Of a stretch of 64,000 bases of DNA, positions 45,281-53,370 are shown one piece after another. The stretch is taken from positions 631,953-695,952 of the forward strand of contig NZ_VLLE01000002.1 of the NCBI RefSeq assembly GCF_007830055.1, written 5' to 3'. A model generated the notes under the pieces. That model was given only the letters and a program-made list of their open reading frames with translations, had not been told where the DNA came from and did not search any database. Positions within the stretch are counted from its first letter, which is position 1. The number at the start of each line of letters is the position of its first letter. The DNA comes from Lacibacter cauensis (lineage in GTDB: Bacteria > Bacteroidota > Bacteroidia > Chitinophagales > Chitinophagaceae). The position numbers and the translations under genes are program-made.

Positions 45281-46069
45281 TTACGCATTCGCCATCGCTC
45301 TGTCGAGATGCACATAACCACCATCCACATAAATCAACTGACCGGTTGTATGGCTCGATACAGGCGATAATAAAAACACCGTCATATTCGCTATTTCCTC
45401 AGCGGTGGTAAAGCGTTGTTCGAACGGAATTTTTGATGTGATCTCTTTTAATTTCTCTTCAGGGTTCGGTAATGTTTTGATCCATTTATCGTACAACGGT
45501 GTATAACATTCGGCCACCACCAATGCATTTACACGAATTGAATATTTCGCCAACTCCACCGCCCACTCTCTTGTCAACGCATTACGACCACCGTTGGCCG
45601 CAGCATAAGCTGATGTATTTCCCTGTCCTGTCTCTGCAGTTTTGGATGTGATGTTGACAATGCTGCCTTTTGATTTTTTTAATTCAGGTAAGGCGAAATG
45701 CGCCATCAGGTAATAATGCACCACGTTCTTATGCAGACTTTCCATAAAACGTTTGTAATCGCCATTTTCCAAACCCACACCATCGTTTACGCCGGCATTG
45801 TTGATGAGTCCATCGATGCGGTTGAATTTTTCAATGACGGCTTTTACCGCTTTCTCACATTCTTCCGGCTGCGATAATTCGGCAACAACCTGCCAGGCTT
45901 TACCACCGGCCGTTTCAATTTCTTTTACCGTTGCAAGATTATCGGCTTCACTCCTGCCAACAATAACAGGAATAGCTCCTTCTTTTGCTAATACTTCTAC
46001 AATGCCTTTGCCGATGCCCTTTGCACCACCTGTTACAATGACTACTTTATCTGCTAATTGAAGATTCAT
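45281..46069 (-). CDS. SDR oxidoreductase, probable L-fucose dehydrogenase
   Basis: 262 aa. Rossmann motif VTGGAKGIGKGI (about 12-23), NNAGV (90-94) and Ser142 in NITSKTAE are normal, but the YxxxK catalytic pair is Y155-A-A-A-N159 (SAYAAANGGRNALTREW): Asn replaces Lys. The position between lactonase and fucosidase suggests oxidation of L-fucose to L-fucono-lactone, an inference from context. Either another residue replaces Lys, or the enzyme has a different chemistry. Confidence 0.75.
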   Translation of the reverse strand: MNLQLADKVVIVTGGAKGIGKGIVEVLAKEGAIPVIVGRSEADNLATVKEIETAGGKAWQVVAELSQPEECEKAVKAVIEKFNRIDGLINNAGVNDGVGLENGDYKRFMESLHKNVVHYYLMAHFALPELKKSKGSIVNITSKTAETGQGNTSAYAAANGGRNALTREWAVELAKYSIRVNALVVAECYTPLYDKWIKTLPNPEEKLKEITSKIPFEQRFTTAEEIANMTVFLLSPVSSHTTGQLIYVDGGYVHLDRAMANA

Positions 46070-46097
46070 ATTGTGTAAGCTATAAGTTGAATGTTAT

Positions 46098-46199
46098 GAG
46101 TTATTTGTGTGCTTCGTGCTGCCTTTTCTTCGTGCCCTCTGTGCTATGTTTTAGCACAAAGAACACTGAGTTAATTTTCACAAAGTGCACAAAGAATTT
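46098..46199. repeat. Intergenic palindromic repeat, cttcgtg/cacaaag type, copy 1
   Basis: Words cttcgtgctgcc, cttcgtgccctctgtgct, agcacaaagaacactgag and cacaaagtgcacaaag form an imperfect inverted repeat with central TTTTAGCAC. A sister copy is at 49581-49662. It lies between the lactonase and SDR genes, both on the minus strand, and would fold in their transcript. Confidence 0.55.
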
Positions 46200-47030
46200 T
46201 TATAGTTGATAAAATTTAATTGCATTGCCACTGAAAATTTTTTCCTGCTCGTCTGCTGAATACGAACTGAAATAATCTTTTACTGTTTCGATCCATTTGT
46301 TGTAAGATGATGCGACTAAGCACACCGGCCAATCGCTGCCGTACATGATGCGGTCGATGCCGAAACTTTCAACCACAATATCGATGTATGGTTTCAATTG
46401 TTCTGCCTTCCATTTCTTCCAGTCTGCTTCGGTAACCATGCCACTGATTTTGCAATTGACATTATTGTGTTTTGCAAGCTGCTGCATACCTGTTTTCCAT
46501 TCATCGATTTTACCATCTTTGATGTACGGCTTCGCTACATGATCTACAACAAAACGCTGTTGCGGAAATTGTTTCACCAATTGCAAGGCCGCTTCAAGAT
46601 GTTGGGGGAAGATGAGAATGTCATAGGCAAAACCATACTCATTGAGTTTACTGATGCCGTTGAGAAAACTTTCCTGCAACATGAACGAAGGTTCTTCTCC
46701 CTGCAACACATGACGGAAGCCTTTCAGTTTGCTGAACTGCTGATAATACTGCAAACGCTCTTCAATATGGCTGCTCCGAAGCTCAACCCAACCAACAACG
46801 CCTTTAATGAAATCATTTTTTGCTGCAAGTTGTAACAGCCAATCAGTTTCGGTTTCTGTCTGGTCGGCTTGAACTGCAACAGTGCCAAGCAGTTTTTCTT
46901 CATTCACAACAACGGCAAGGTCACCCGGTAAAAAGTCTTTTCTGATCACCTGCATCTCATCAGTGATCCAGCTGTAATTCACCGGATCGTATTTCCAAAA
47001 GTGCTGGTGTGTATCAATGATCGTCATCAC
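46200..47030 (-). CDS. Amidohydrolase, probable L-fuconolactonase
   Basis: 276 aa (start at 47030, with a second ATG at the next codon). Metal-dependent amidohydrolase of the sugar-lactonase type: IDTHQHFWKYDPVNYSW (about 5-21), FVVDHVAKPYIKDG (about 155) and IMYGSDWPVCLVASSY (about 235-250), where the His and Asp residues bind the metal. By context it opens L-fucono-1,5-lactone to L-fuconate. Its start overlaps the mutarotase stop by 4 bp (ATGA), so the pair is translationally coupled. Confidence 0.85.
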   Translation of the reverse strand: MMTIIDTHQHFWKYDPVNYSWITDEMQVIRKDFLPGDLAVVVNEEKLLGTVAVQADQTETETDWLLQLAAKNDFIKGVVGWVELRSSHIEERLQYYQQFSKLKGFRHVLQGEEPSFMLQESFLNGISKLNEYGFAYDILIFPQHLEAALQLVKQFPQQRFVVDHVAKPYIKDGKIDEWKTGMQQLAKHNNVNCKISGMVTEADWKKWKAEQLKPYIDIVVESFGIDRIMYGSDWPVCLVASSYNKWIETVKDYFSSYSADEQEKIFSGNAIKFYQL

Positions 47031-47365
47031 GAATGTTTTAAATCAAATATTTTTTTCATCAGCATCCACTTCTCTCCTTTCTTCGCTGTGGGTAATGCCT
47101 GCTGGTAGTTCCACATCAATGTTTCCCACTCCTGCACTTTTTCATTGGCGGTATCGGCTGCCGCTTTTGCTTCAAACGAAAACGAAGTCGTTGTTTCCAT
47201 GATCATGAACAAGCGGTTTTCGATGCGATAGATCTCCATGCTTACAATACCGGAATCTTTGATTGATGCTTCGATTTCCGGCCACACACGTTCGTGGTAT
47301 TGCTCATACTCTGCAATGAGCTTGGGATCATTTTTTAAATCACATGCAAGACAATAACGTTTCAT
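47027..47365 (-). CDS. L-rhamnose/L-fucose mutarotase
   Basis: 112 aa of the RhaM family, a dimeric alpha/beta barrel. MKRYCLACDLKNDPKLIAEY and HERVWPEIEASIKDSGIVSM carry the conserved His; the end WQ/WETLMWNYQQALP fits. It interconverts alpha and beta anomers of the deoxy-sugar. The position between fucP and the lactonase gene points to L-fucose as the substrate here, although the family was first described for rhamnose. Confidence 0.88.
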   Translation of the reverse strand: MKRYCLACDLKNDPKLIAEYEQYHERVWPEIEASIKDSGIVSMEIYRIENRLFMIMETTTSFSFEAKAAADTANEKVQEWETLMWNYQQALPTAKKGEKWMLMKKIFDLKHS

Positions 47366-47372
47366 GTTTTAC

Positions 47373-48626
47373 TTATTTATCAGTTGTAACAACTTTATGA
47401 CCTGTCCATCCAAACAACAGAATAACGGCAAAACAGATCAAGGGGATGATATAACCATGTTGAATGTTTCCTGTAGAATCAGCAATCATTCCAAAAAAAC
47501 GAGGAAGGATTGCACCACCTACAATTGACATGATAATTAAGCTGCTGCCATATTCTGTATCACCTTTCAGATCTTTAATGCCAAGAGAGAAAATTGTCGG
47601 GAACATAATTGACATAAAGAAACAAATACCGATTACAGCATAAACTGTAATCATACCTGTTGCAAAGATTGCGATTGCAGAAAGCAGAATACAAGCTGCT
47701 GCGTAAAAAGTGAGTAATCGTTCAGGAAGAATGTAGCGCATTAAAAATGTTCCGAGAAAACGCCCGATGAGGAATGCAATACCGCAAGCTCCCAGATAAT
47801 CAGCTGCTGTAACCTGCTCAAGTCCAGCTGATTTTTCTGCATACAAAATGAATAAGCTGAACACACAAACCTGCGCACCAACATAAAAAAATTGTGCAAT
47901 TACTCCCCAGGTTAAATGCTTGTGTTTAAACGCATGGAAAATATTTTTGCTGGGAGTATGTGCAGGATCTGTATTGAGTTTTGGTAAATGCGTAAGTGCA
48001 AATAAAATGGCAACTACTACCAGAACAATTCCCAAAATCATGTAGGGCATTTTTACAGAAGCCGCTTCTGATGCTAAGGCAAGTTTTCTTGCAGCTTCAG
48101 TCATTGCATTTAACTCGGCATCTGTATGTCCTTTCGTTAAAATAATTCTTGCACCAATTACAGGAGCTAATGCTGCAGCCAATCCATTAAAAGATTGTGC
48201 AAAATTTAATCGCTGTGTGGATGTTGCGGGATCTCCCAATACAGCCGCATAAGGATTGGCAGCTGTTTCAAGAATGGTTAAACCACATGCAATAATGAAC
48301 AAGGCAATCAGAAAATAATTGTACGATTGATAATCAGCTGCAGGCAGGAACATGAATGATCCAATGGCAAATAATAACAAACCTGTTATGATGCCGATTT
48401 TATACCCGAATTTCTTCATGATAAAACCAGCAGGAAGTGCCATTAGAAAATACGCAACATACACAGCAAAGTCGATAAGTGTGGACTGTGTTGTTGTTAA
48501 CGTGAATGATTTTTTCAGATGCGGAATGAGGATGGGATCAAGGTTGTGTACGAAACCCCACAGGAAAAATAAACTGGTTACTAATGCAAAGGCAAAGAGG
48601 TATGATTGACTTTTTTGGCTGGTCAT
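47373..48626 (-). CDS. fucP: L-fucose:H+ symporter permease
   Basis: 417 aa, a 12-helix MFS protein. The N-terminal FALVTSLFFLWGFVHNLDPILIPHLKKSF (read in part) with the conserved Asn-Asp-like pair, then AANPYAAVLGDPATSTQRLNFAQSFNGLA (read in part, about 121-149) are hallmarks of FucP. It imports L-fucose with a proton. Seven bp separate it from the mutarotase gene, so they share a transcript; a terminator-like hairpin lies upstream of it. Confidence 0.92.
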   Translation of the reverse strand: MTSQKSQSYLFAFALVTSLFFLWGFVHNLDPILIPHLKKSFTLTTTQSTLIDFAVYVAYFLMALPAGFIMKKFGYKIGIITGLLLFAIGSFMFLPAADYQSYNYFLIALFIIACGLTILETAANPYAAVLGDPATSTQRLNFAQSFNGLAAALAPVIGARIILTKGHTDAELNAMTEAARKLALASEAASVKMPYMILGIVLVVVAILFALTHLPKLNTDPAHTPSKNIFHAFKHKHLTWGVIAQFFYVGAQVCVFSLFILYAEKSAGLEQVTAADYLGACGIAFLIGRFLGTFLMRYILPERLLTFYAAACILLSAIAIFATGMITVYAVIGICFFMSIMFPTIFSLGIKDLKGDTEYGSSLIIMSIVGGAILPRFFGMIADSTGNIQHGYIIPLICFAVILLFGWTGHKVVTTDK

Positions 48627-48660
48627 TGGGCAATCGTTAAGGTTTAGTAAGAATTTGTAT

Positions 48661-48698
48661 TGAAAAAGAACCCCGTCCGACGAGGACGTCTGACGGGG
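48661..48698 (-). terminator. Terminator-like hairpin between the FAH-hydrolase and fucP genes
   Basis: CCCCGTC c GACG / CGTC t GACGGGG: two stems of 7 and 4 bp joined by a single mismatch, loop AGGA, followed on the minus strand by TTCTTTTTC. It splits the fucose genes into two segments and may cause partial termination. Confidence 0.65.
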
Positions 48699-48706
48699 CG
48701 TATTGT

Positions 48707-49552
48707 TTATTTTTTAAATGCAACTACTGTCTGCTTCGATGTACCTAAGCCATCAATACCCAGCTCCATTACATCGCCCGGCTTCAGATACACAGGTGGA
48801 TTCATTCCCAAACCCACACCTGCCGGTGTACCGGTAGAAATAATATCACCAGGCAGCAAGGTCATGAATTTGCTGACGTATGAAATAAGAAACGGTACAT
48901 TAAAGATGAGATTGGCTGTTGAACCATCCTGTACTTTTTGTCCGTTGAGTGTTAACCACAAACGCAGGTTGTGTACATTGCTTACTTCATCTTTGGTTAC
49001 TAACCATGGGCCGATGGGTGCAAACGTGTCGCAACCTTTTCCTTTATCCCATGTGCCGCCACGCTCTAATTGAAATTCACGTTCGCTGATATCGTTGTGC
49101 AGACAATAACCTGCAACATAGTCCATCGCTTCAGCTTCTTCAACATACGAAGCTTTTTTGCCGATCACTACAGCCAGCTCCACTTCCCAATCTGTTTTTA
49201 CCGAATCACGTGGAATCATCACTTCATCATTCGGGCCAATGAGTGCCGATGTTGATTTGAAAAAGATCACAGGTTCACTTGGAGGTGTTGCGCCTGTTTC
49301 TTTTGCATGATCGCTGTAGTTTAAACCAATACAAACAATCTTCGACGGACGCTTTACGGGGCAACCGTAACGCTCTACATTCACCACCGGCAGCTTTGCT
49401 GTAGCAACAAGTTGTTCTAATTTTTTCAAACCATCATTGGCAAAGAAGTCTTCATCGTAATCGCTCACATGCGCAGACACATCATAGCAAATGGTGCTTA
49501 ACATGACACCCGGTTTTTCTTTGCCGGCTTCTCCAAAACGTATCAGTTTCAT
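48707..49552 (-). CDS. FAH-family hydrolase, probable 2,4-diketo-3-deoxy-L-fuconate hydrolase
   Basis: 281 aa. The C-terminal FAH domain carries KIVCIGLNYSDHAKETG (about 71-87), EVELAVVIGKKASY (about 128-141, metal-binding Glu) and DIISTGTPAGVGLGMNPPVYL (about 233-253). The family hydrolyses C-C bonds of diketo acids. Next to two SDRs and a dehydratase, the expected reaction splits the diketo acid from L-fuconate to pyruvate and L-lactate. Substrate assignment is by context. Confidence 0.86.
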   Translation of the reverse strand: MKLIRFGEAGKEKPGVMLSTICYDVSAHVSDYDEDFFANDGLKKLEQLVATAKLPVVNVERYGCPVKRPSKIVCIGLNYSDHAKETGATPPSEPVIFFKSTSALIGPNDEVMIPRDSVKTDWEVELAVVIGKKASYVEEAEAMDYVAGYCLHNDISEREFQLERGGTWDKGKGCDTFAPIGPWLVTKDEVSNVHNLRLWLTLNGQKVQDGSTANLIFNVPFLISYVSKFMTLLPGDIISTGTPAGVGLGMNPPVYLKPGDVMELGIDGLGTSKQTVVAFKK

Positions 49553-49580
49553 TTCTTCAGTTTATATGTTTTATTTTGTT

Positions 49581-49662
49581 GTGTTCTTCGTGGCTCCTTC
49601 GTGAACTTTGTGTAATGCAATAGCACAGAGGACACAGAGGGTTGCACGAAGTACACAAAGTG
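49581..49662. repeat. Intergenic palindromic repeat, cttcgtg/cacaaag type, copy 2
   Basis: gttcttcgtggctccttcgt and gaactttgtgtaatgcaatag are mirrored by gcacagaggacacagaggg and tgcacgaagtacacaaagtg. Same word family as the copy at 46098-46199, again between minus-strand fucose genes. Confidence 0.55.
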
Positions 49663-49671
49663 TAAATCGTT

Positions 49672-50448
49672 TTAATTATTCAGTTTTATAAATCCACCAT
49701 CTAACGGATAATCGCAACCGGTTACAAATCCAGCTTCATCGCTGCAGAGATACAATGCTAAGTGCGCTACTTCATCTGTCGTTCCCATACGGCCAATCGG
49801 TTGACTCTTCGATAATTTGTCAAATATTTCTTCTTCTTTGCCCGGATAATTCTTCGCAATGAATCCTTCTACAAACGGTGTAAACACACGTGCAGGAGAA
49901 ATACAATTGACACGGATATTGTAAGCAAGATAATCACGTGCTGCAGAAAGCGTCATACCCAACACGGCACCCTTACTCATGCTGTACGCAAAACGATCGG
50001 TAATGCCAACCGTTGCTGCAATGGAACACATGTTCAGCACCACACCTTTTTGTTGTGCTTTCATAAAAGGAATGATCTCGTGCAGACAATTGTACACACC
50101 TTTTACATTGATGTTGAAGAGACGGGTAAAGTCTTCTTCCGTTGTTGAATCGGCAGTACCTACATGCGCCACACCTGCATTGTTCACTAGTATATCGATG
50201 CGTTGATGTTGATCAACAATTTTCTGTGCAGCAGTTTTGATGGCCTGTTGGTCGGTAATGTTGAGGATCACCGCTTCAGCCTTACCTCCTGCCTGTTGAA
50301 TTTCTGCAACGGTTGCAGCAGATCCGTTTTCATCAATATCAAATACAAAAACAAATGCACCCTGTTTTGCAAACATGGTGGAGATGGCTCGGCCAATACC
50401 GCTGCCGCCTCCGGTTACAATCGCTGTCTTTCCTGTAAATTGAAACAT
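49672..50448 (-). CDS. SDR oxidoreductase, probable 2-keto-3-deoxy-L-fuconate dehydrogenase
   Basis: 258 aa with a complete SDR set: TGGGSGIGRAIS (about 12-23), NNAGVAHVG (about 89), Ser in MCSIAATVG (about 137) and YSMSKGAVLG with the normal Tyr-x3-Lys (about 150). By position it oxidises 2-keto-3-deoxy-L-fuconate to the 2,4-diketo acid, the substrate of the neighbouring hydrolase. The role is inferred from context. Confidence 0.84.
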   Translation of the reverse strand: MFQFTGKTAIVTGGGSGIGRAISTMFAKQGAFVFVFDIDENGSAATVAEIQQAGGKAEAVILNITDQQAIKTAAQKIVDQHQRIDILVNNAGVAHVGTADSTTEEDFTRLFNINVKGVYNCLHEIIPFMKAQQKGVVLNMCSIAATVGITDRFAYSMSKGAVLGMTLSAARDYLAYNIRVNCISPARVFTPFVEGFIAKNYPGKEEEIFDKLSKSQPIGRMGTTDEVAHLALYLCSDEAGFVTGCDYPLDGGFIKLNN

Positions 50449-50469
50449 ATACGTAAAACAAAAAAATAG

Positions 50470-52113
50470 TTAGAGAGATACTCCACGTTTCCATGGAATG
50501 AAATCGTCCTGGTTGAGTAATACAGCTTTCGGAATCACTTCGCCACTTGCCGCACGGATCACATACTCCAGTATTTCTTCGCCCACTTCAGGAATTGTTT
50601 TTTCTCCTTCAATAATGCTGCCTGTGTCGATATCAATAATATCACCCATGCGTTTTGCAAGATTGGTATTGGTTGATACTTTAATAACCGGGCAAACAGG
50701 ATTTCCTGTTGGTGTACCTAAACCTGTTGTAAACAAAATCAACGTTGCACCACTTGCTGCTTTACCTGTGGTTGCTTCCACATCGTTACCGGGTGTACAT
50801 ACTAAATTTAAACCGGGCTTCACCGCTGGCTCTGTATAATCGAGTACATCAGTTACTGGTGATGTACCGCCTTTCTTACAGGCACCGTTGCTTTTAATGG
50901 CATCAGTAATCAAACCATCTTTGATATTACCGGGCGAAGGATTCATATGAAAACCTGAACCTGCTGCTAATGCCTGGTTATTGTAATCAGTCATCAGCTT
51001 CATAAACTTGCGTGCTGTGGGTTCGTTCACCGAACGATCAATCAAATCTTGTTCAGCACCACACAATTCAGGAAACTCTGCCAGCAATACTTTACCACCT
51101 AAACCAACAACAAGATCTGCACAATAACCAACAGCAGGGTTGGCAGAAATACCACTGAAACCATCGCTGCCGCCACATTTCACACCAACCACCAGTTCTG
51201 ATAAAGGTGCAGGTTTACGTTCGATCTTGTTTACTTCAATGAGGTTCACAAATGTTTGCTGTATAGCTTCAGCAATCATTTGCGGTTCGCTTCTGCTCTG
51301 TTGTTGTTCGTAAATAAGAATCGGTTTATCGAAGTTGGGATTACGTTCAGCAAGGTAACGTTCAAAATCACGCACCTGCAAATTCTGGCAACCCAAACTC
51401 AATACGGTTACGCCTGCAACGTTTGGATGATCGGCGTAAGATGCCAATAGTTTACCAAGCAATTCAGCATCCTGGCGTGTACCACCGCAACCGCCGGGAT
51501 GTGTTAGAAATTTAATGCCATCTACATTTTTAAATACACGGCTGCTGCCGGGTGTATTAAGCACAGATGAAATATCTATTTGCGTAATGTCCTGTCCTTG
51601 CTGATACGCATCAACCAGTTTGCGTGTATAGGTTTTGTATTTGTCGGTAACTGCATAACCGAGTTCGTTATGCATGGCTTCACGTATCACATCAAGATTT
51701 CTGTTTTCGCAAAACACCATCGGGATAAAGATCCAGTAATTGGCTGTACCCACACGGCCATCTTTGCGGTGATACCCCATGAAAGTTCTGTTGGCGAATT
51801 TTGAAACATCCGGAGCTGTCCACGTAAAGTTGCTGCCACGGTAATCGAACTGATCAGTTGCATGTTTGGTATTATCAGTACTCATACGTGCACCTTTTAA
51901 AACGGGCTGTGCAATAGTACCAACGGTTACACCATACATGATGATCTTTTCACCGGGCTGCATGTCCTGCATAAAGATTTTATGCTTGCCTGCAATATCT
52001 TCTGTAAGTGTGATGGATTCGTTTTCGAAGTTGATCGTTTCACCCTGTTTCAGGTCTTTCAACGCTACCAGTACATTGTCCGTAGGATGGACTTTTAACA
52101 CGTTTTGTTTCAT
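50470..52113 (-). CDS. UxaA/altronate-dehydratase family protein, probable L-fuconate dehydratase
   Basis: 547 aa. An N-terminal SAF domain (about 1-85) and the long UxaA domain with GYHRKDGRVGTANYW, LTHPGGCGGTRQDAELLG, VLSLGCQNLQVRDFERY, GVKCGGSDGFSGISANPAVG and PTGNPVCPVIKVSTNT. Conserved cysteines in GGCGG, LGCQN and KCGGSDG likely hold an iron-sulfur or metal centre. The family dehydrates sugar acids such as altronate and galactarate. No enolase-type fuconate dehydratase is present in the cluster, so I infer it takes that step. First gene of the operon, divergent from the AraC gene. Confidence 0.82.
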   Translation of the reverse strand: MKQNVLKVHPTDNVLVALKDLKQGETINFENESITLTEDIAGKHKIFMQDMQPGEKIIMYGVTVGTIAQPVLKGARMSTDNTKHATDQFDYRGSNFTWTAPDVSKFANRTFMGYHRKDGRVGTANYWIFIPMVFCENRNLDVIREAMHNELGYAVTDKYKTYTRKLVDAYQQGQDITQIDISSVLNTPGSSRVFKNVDGIKFLTHPGGCGGTRQDAELLGKLLASYADHPNVAGVTVLSLGCQNLQVRDFERYLAERNPNFDKPILIYEQQQSRSEPQMIAEAIQQTFVNLIEVNKIERKPAPLSELVVGVKCGGSDGFSGISANPAVGYCADLVVGLGGKVLLAEFPELCGAEQDLIDRSVNEPTARKFMKLMTDYNNQALAAGSGFHMNPSPGNIKDGLITDAIKSNGACKKGGTSPVTDVLDYTEPAVKPGLNLVCTPGNDVEATTGKAASGATLILFTTGLGTPTGNPVCPVIKVSTNTNLAKRMGDIIDIDTGSIIEGEKTIPEVGEEILEYVIRAASGEVIPKAVLLNQDDFIPWKRGVSL

Positions 52114-52115
52114 AT

Positions 52116-52157
52116 AGCAAATTGCTTAGTCAAAAATGAAAACACCCTTTGCAAAGG
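52116..52157. promoter_or_regulatory. Palindromes in the uxaA-araC divergent region
   Basis: AGCAAATTGCT (52116-52126) and the perfect 12-bp palindrome CCTTTGCAAAGG (52146-52157) lie just upstream of the dehydratase start, in the 166-bp gap shared with the AraC-type gene. They are plausible operator sites. AraC family members usually bind direct repeats, so another regulator is also possible. Confidence 0.35.
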
Positions 52158-52279
52158 TTGTTTTAAGAGAGGTAAAAATAGGTAAATGCCTGTCTTTTGC
52201 TTTTACTTTTATTGGCTTTGTGTTGTACTATTTTGGCAACCTGCTGGCATATTTCGTTATTTTGTGATAAAATACTGTA

Positions 52280-53158
52280 ATGAATCCTCATCTGCTTAAA
52301 GTAAGTACAGCGCCGCACCAGAGTTTCAACATCCGGCATGATGTGGTTCCTTACTTCTACAACCGCTGGCACTTTCATCCCGAAGTGGAGTTGCTGCACA
52401 TACAGAAAGGAACAGGCATCCAGTTTATCGGCGACTCCATCCAACGCTTTAAGAAAGATGATGTGATACTGGTCGGTGCCAATCTTCCCCACCTGTGGCG
52501 ATGTGATGATGCGTATTTTCAGAAAAGCAAAACATTGAAAGCGCAATCAACGGTGGCGCATTTTCGTGAAGACTTTTGGGGCGAAACATTTTTGGAATTA
52601 CCGGAGAACAAAAAACTGAAACAGTTGCTGGAAAAAGCAAAGCGTGGCATCAGCATCACCGGCGCTACCAAACAGTTTGTGATTGCGCATCTCGATAAAA
52701 TGCTGGAAGCGAAAGACAGCGAACGCATTGTGTTGCTGCTGCAGATACTTGGAAAGATTGCACAGAGCAAACAGCTGAAACTGATTTCATCTGCAGGGTT
52801 CAGTACACAGCTGGAACAGAAGTCAACGGACAAGATCAATTCCGTTTATGCGTACACACTGGCGCATTTTAAAGAGAAGATCAGTTTAAAAAAGATTGCT
52901 GAAGTATCGAATATCAGTCCCAATTCGTTTTGCCGTTATTTTAAAGTGCATACTCGTAAAACCTACAGTAACTTTTTACACGAGTTGCGTGTGGGGCATG
53001 CCAGTAAATTGTTGATTGAAAATAAGCTTTCTATTTCGCAGATCTGTTACGAAAGCGGGTTTAACAACGTAACCAACTTTTATAAAACATTTAAACGGTT
53101 TACCGGACAAACACCGTTGGCCTTTCAGCAGGCATATAATACGACAACGGTTGAGTAG
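52280..53158 (+). CDS. AraC family transcriptional regulator
   Basis: 292 aa. The N-terminal cupin domain (FNIRHDVVPYFYNRWHFHPEVELLHIQ, read in part, about 14-40) should bind a sugar. The C-terminal 100 residues have two HTH units (ISLKKIAEVSNISPNSFCRYFKVHT and LSISQICYESGFNNVTNFYKTFKRFTGQTPLAF, read in part). Divergent from the fucose operon, so most likely its activator, with L-fucose or a pathway intermediate as ligand (inference). Confidence 0.9.
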   Translation: MNPHLLKVSTAPHQSFNIRHDVVPYFYNRWHFHPEVELLHIQKGTGIQFIGDSIQRFKKDDVILVGANLPHLWRCDDAYFQKSKTLKAQSTVAHFREDFWGETFLELPENKKLKQLLEKAKRGISITGATKQFVIAHLDKMLEAKDSERIVLLLQILGKIAQSKQLKLISSAGFSTQLEQKSTDKINSVYAYTLAHFKEKISLKKIAEVSNISPNSFCRYFKVHTRKTYSNFLHELRVGHASKLLIENKLSISQICYESGFNNVTNFYKTFKRFTGQTPLAFQQAYNTTTVE

Positions 53159-53165
53159 AACTGTT

Positions 53166-53366
53166 TCCTTCATCCCGACGAAGGATGGGATCTCCCAATT
53201 TGCAGCGTTGTTAAAGTATGTAAACATCGTTAACGCTTGGAGATGTTTCCTGCGTCGACATGACGCAATGTAAAAACCGAAGCGTCATTTCCAGCCCTGT
53301 TGTTGGGCGAAGCAATCTGATTTGGCTAAGGTAGATTGCTTCGTTCCTCGCAATGACGTTCCAGGC
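53166..53366. repeat. Cluster of dispersed palindromic elements
   Basis: At least two units. Near 53166-53266: catcccgacgaaggatggga and gagatgtttcctgcgtcgac (then atgacg), the latter related to the repeat at 5632-5714. Near 53283-53354: cgtcatttccag ... gcgaagcaatct mirrored by agattgcttcgttcctcgca (then atgacg), a REP-like word found widely in Bacteroidota and other phyla. They lie between the convergent AraC and GH97 genes and hold no reading frame of note. Confidence 0.6.
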
Positions 53367-53370
53367 ATCA

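Noticed and set aside
53159-53370. Insertion sequence or integron-like element
   Set aside because: Only short palindromic words are present, with no transposase frame or target duplication that I can see.
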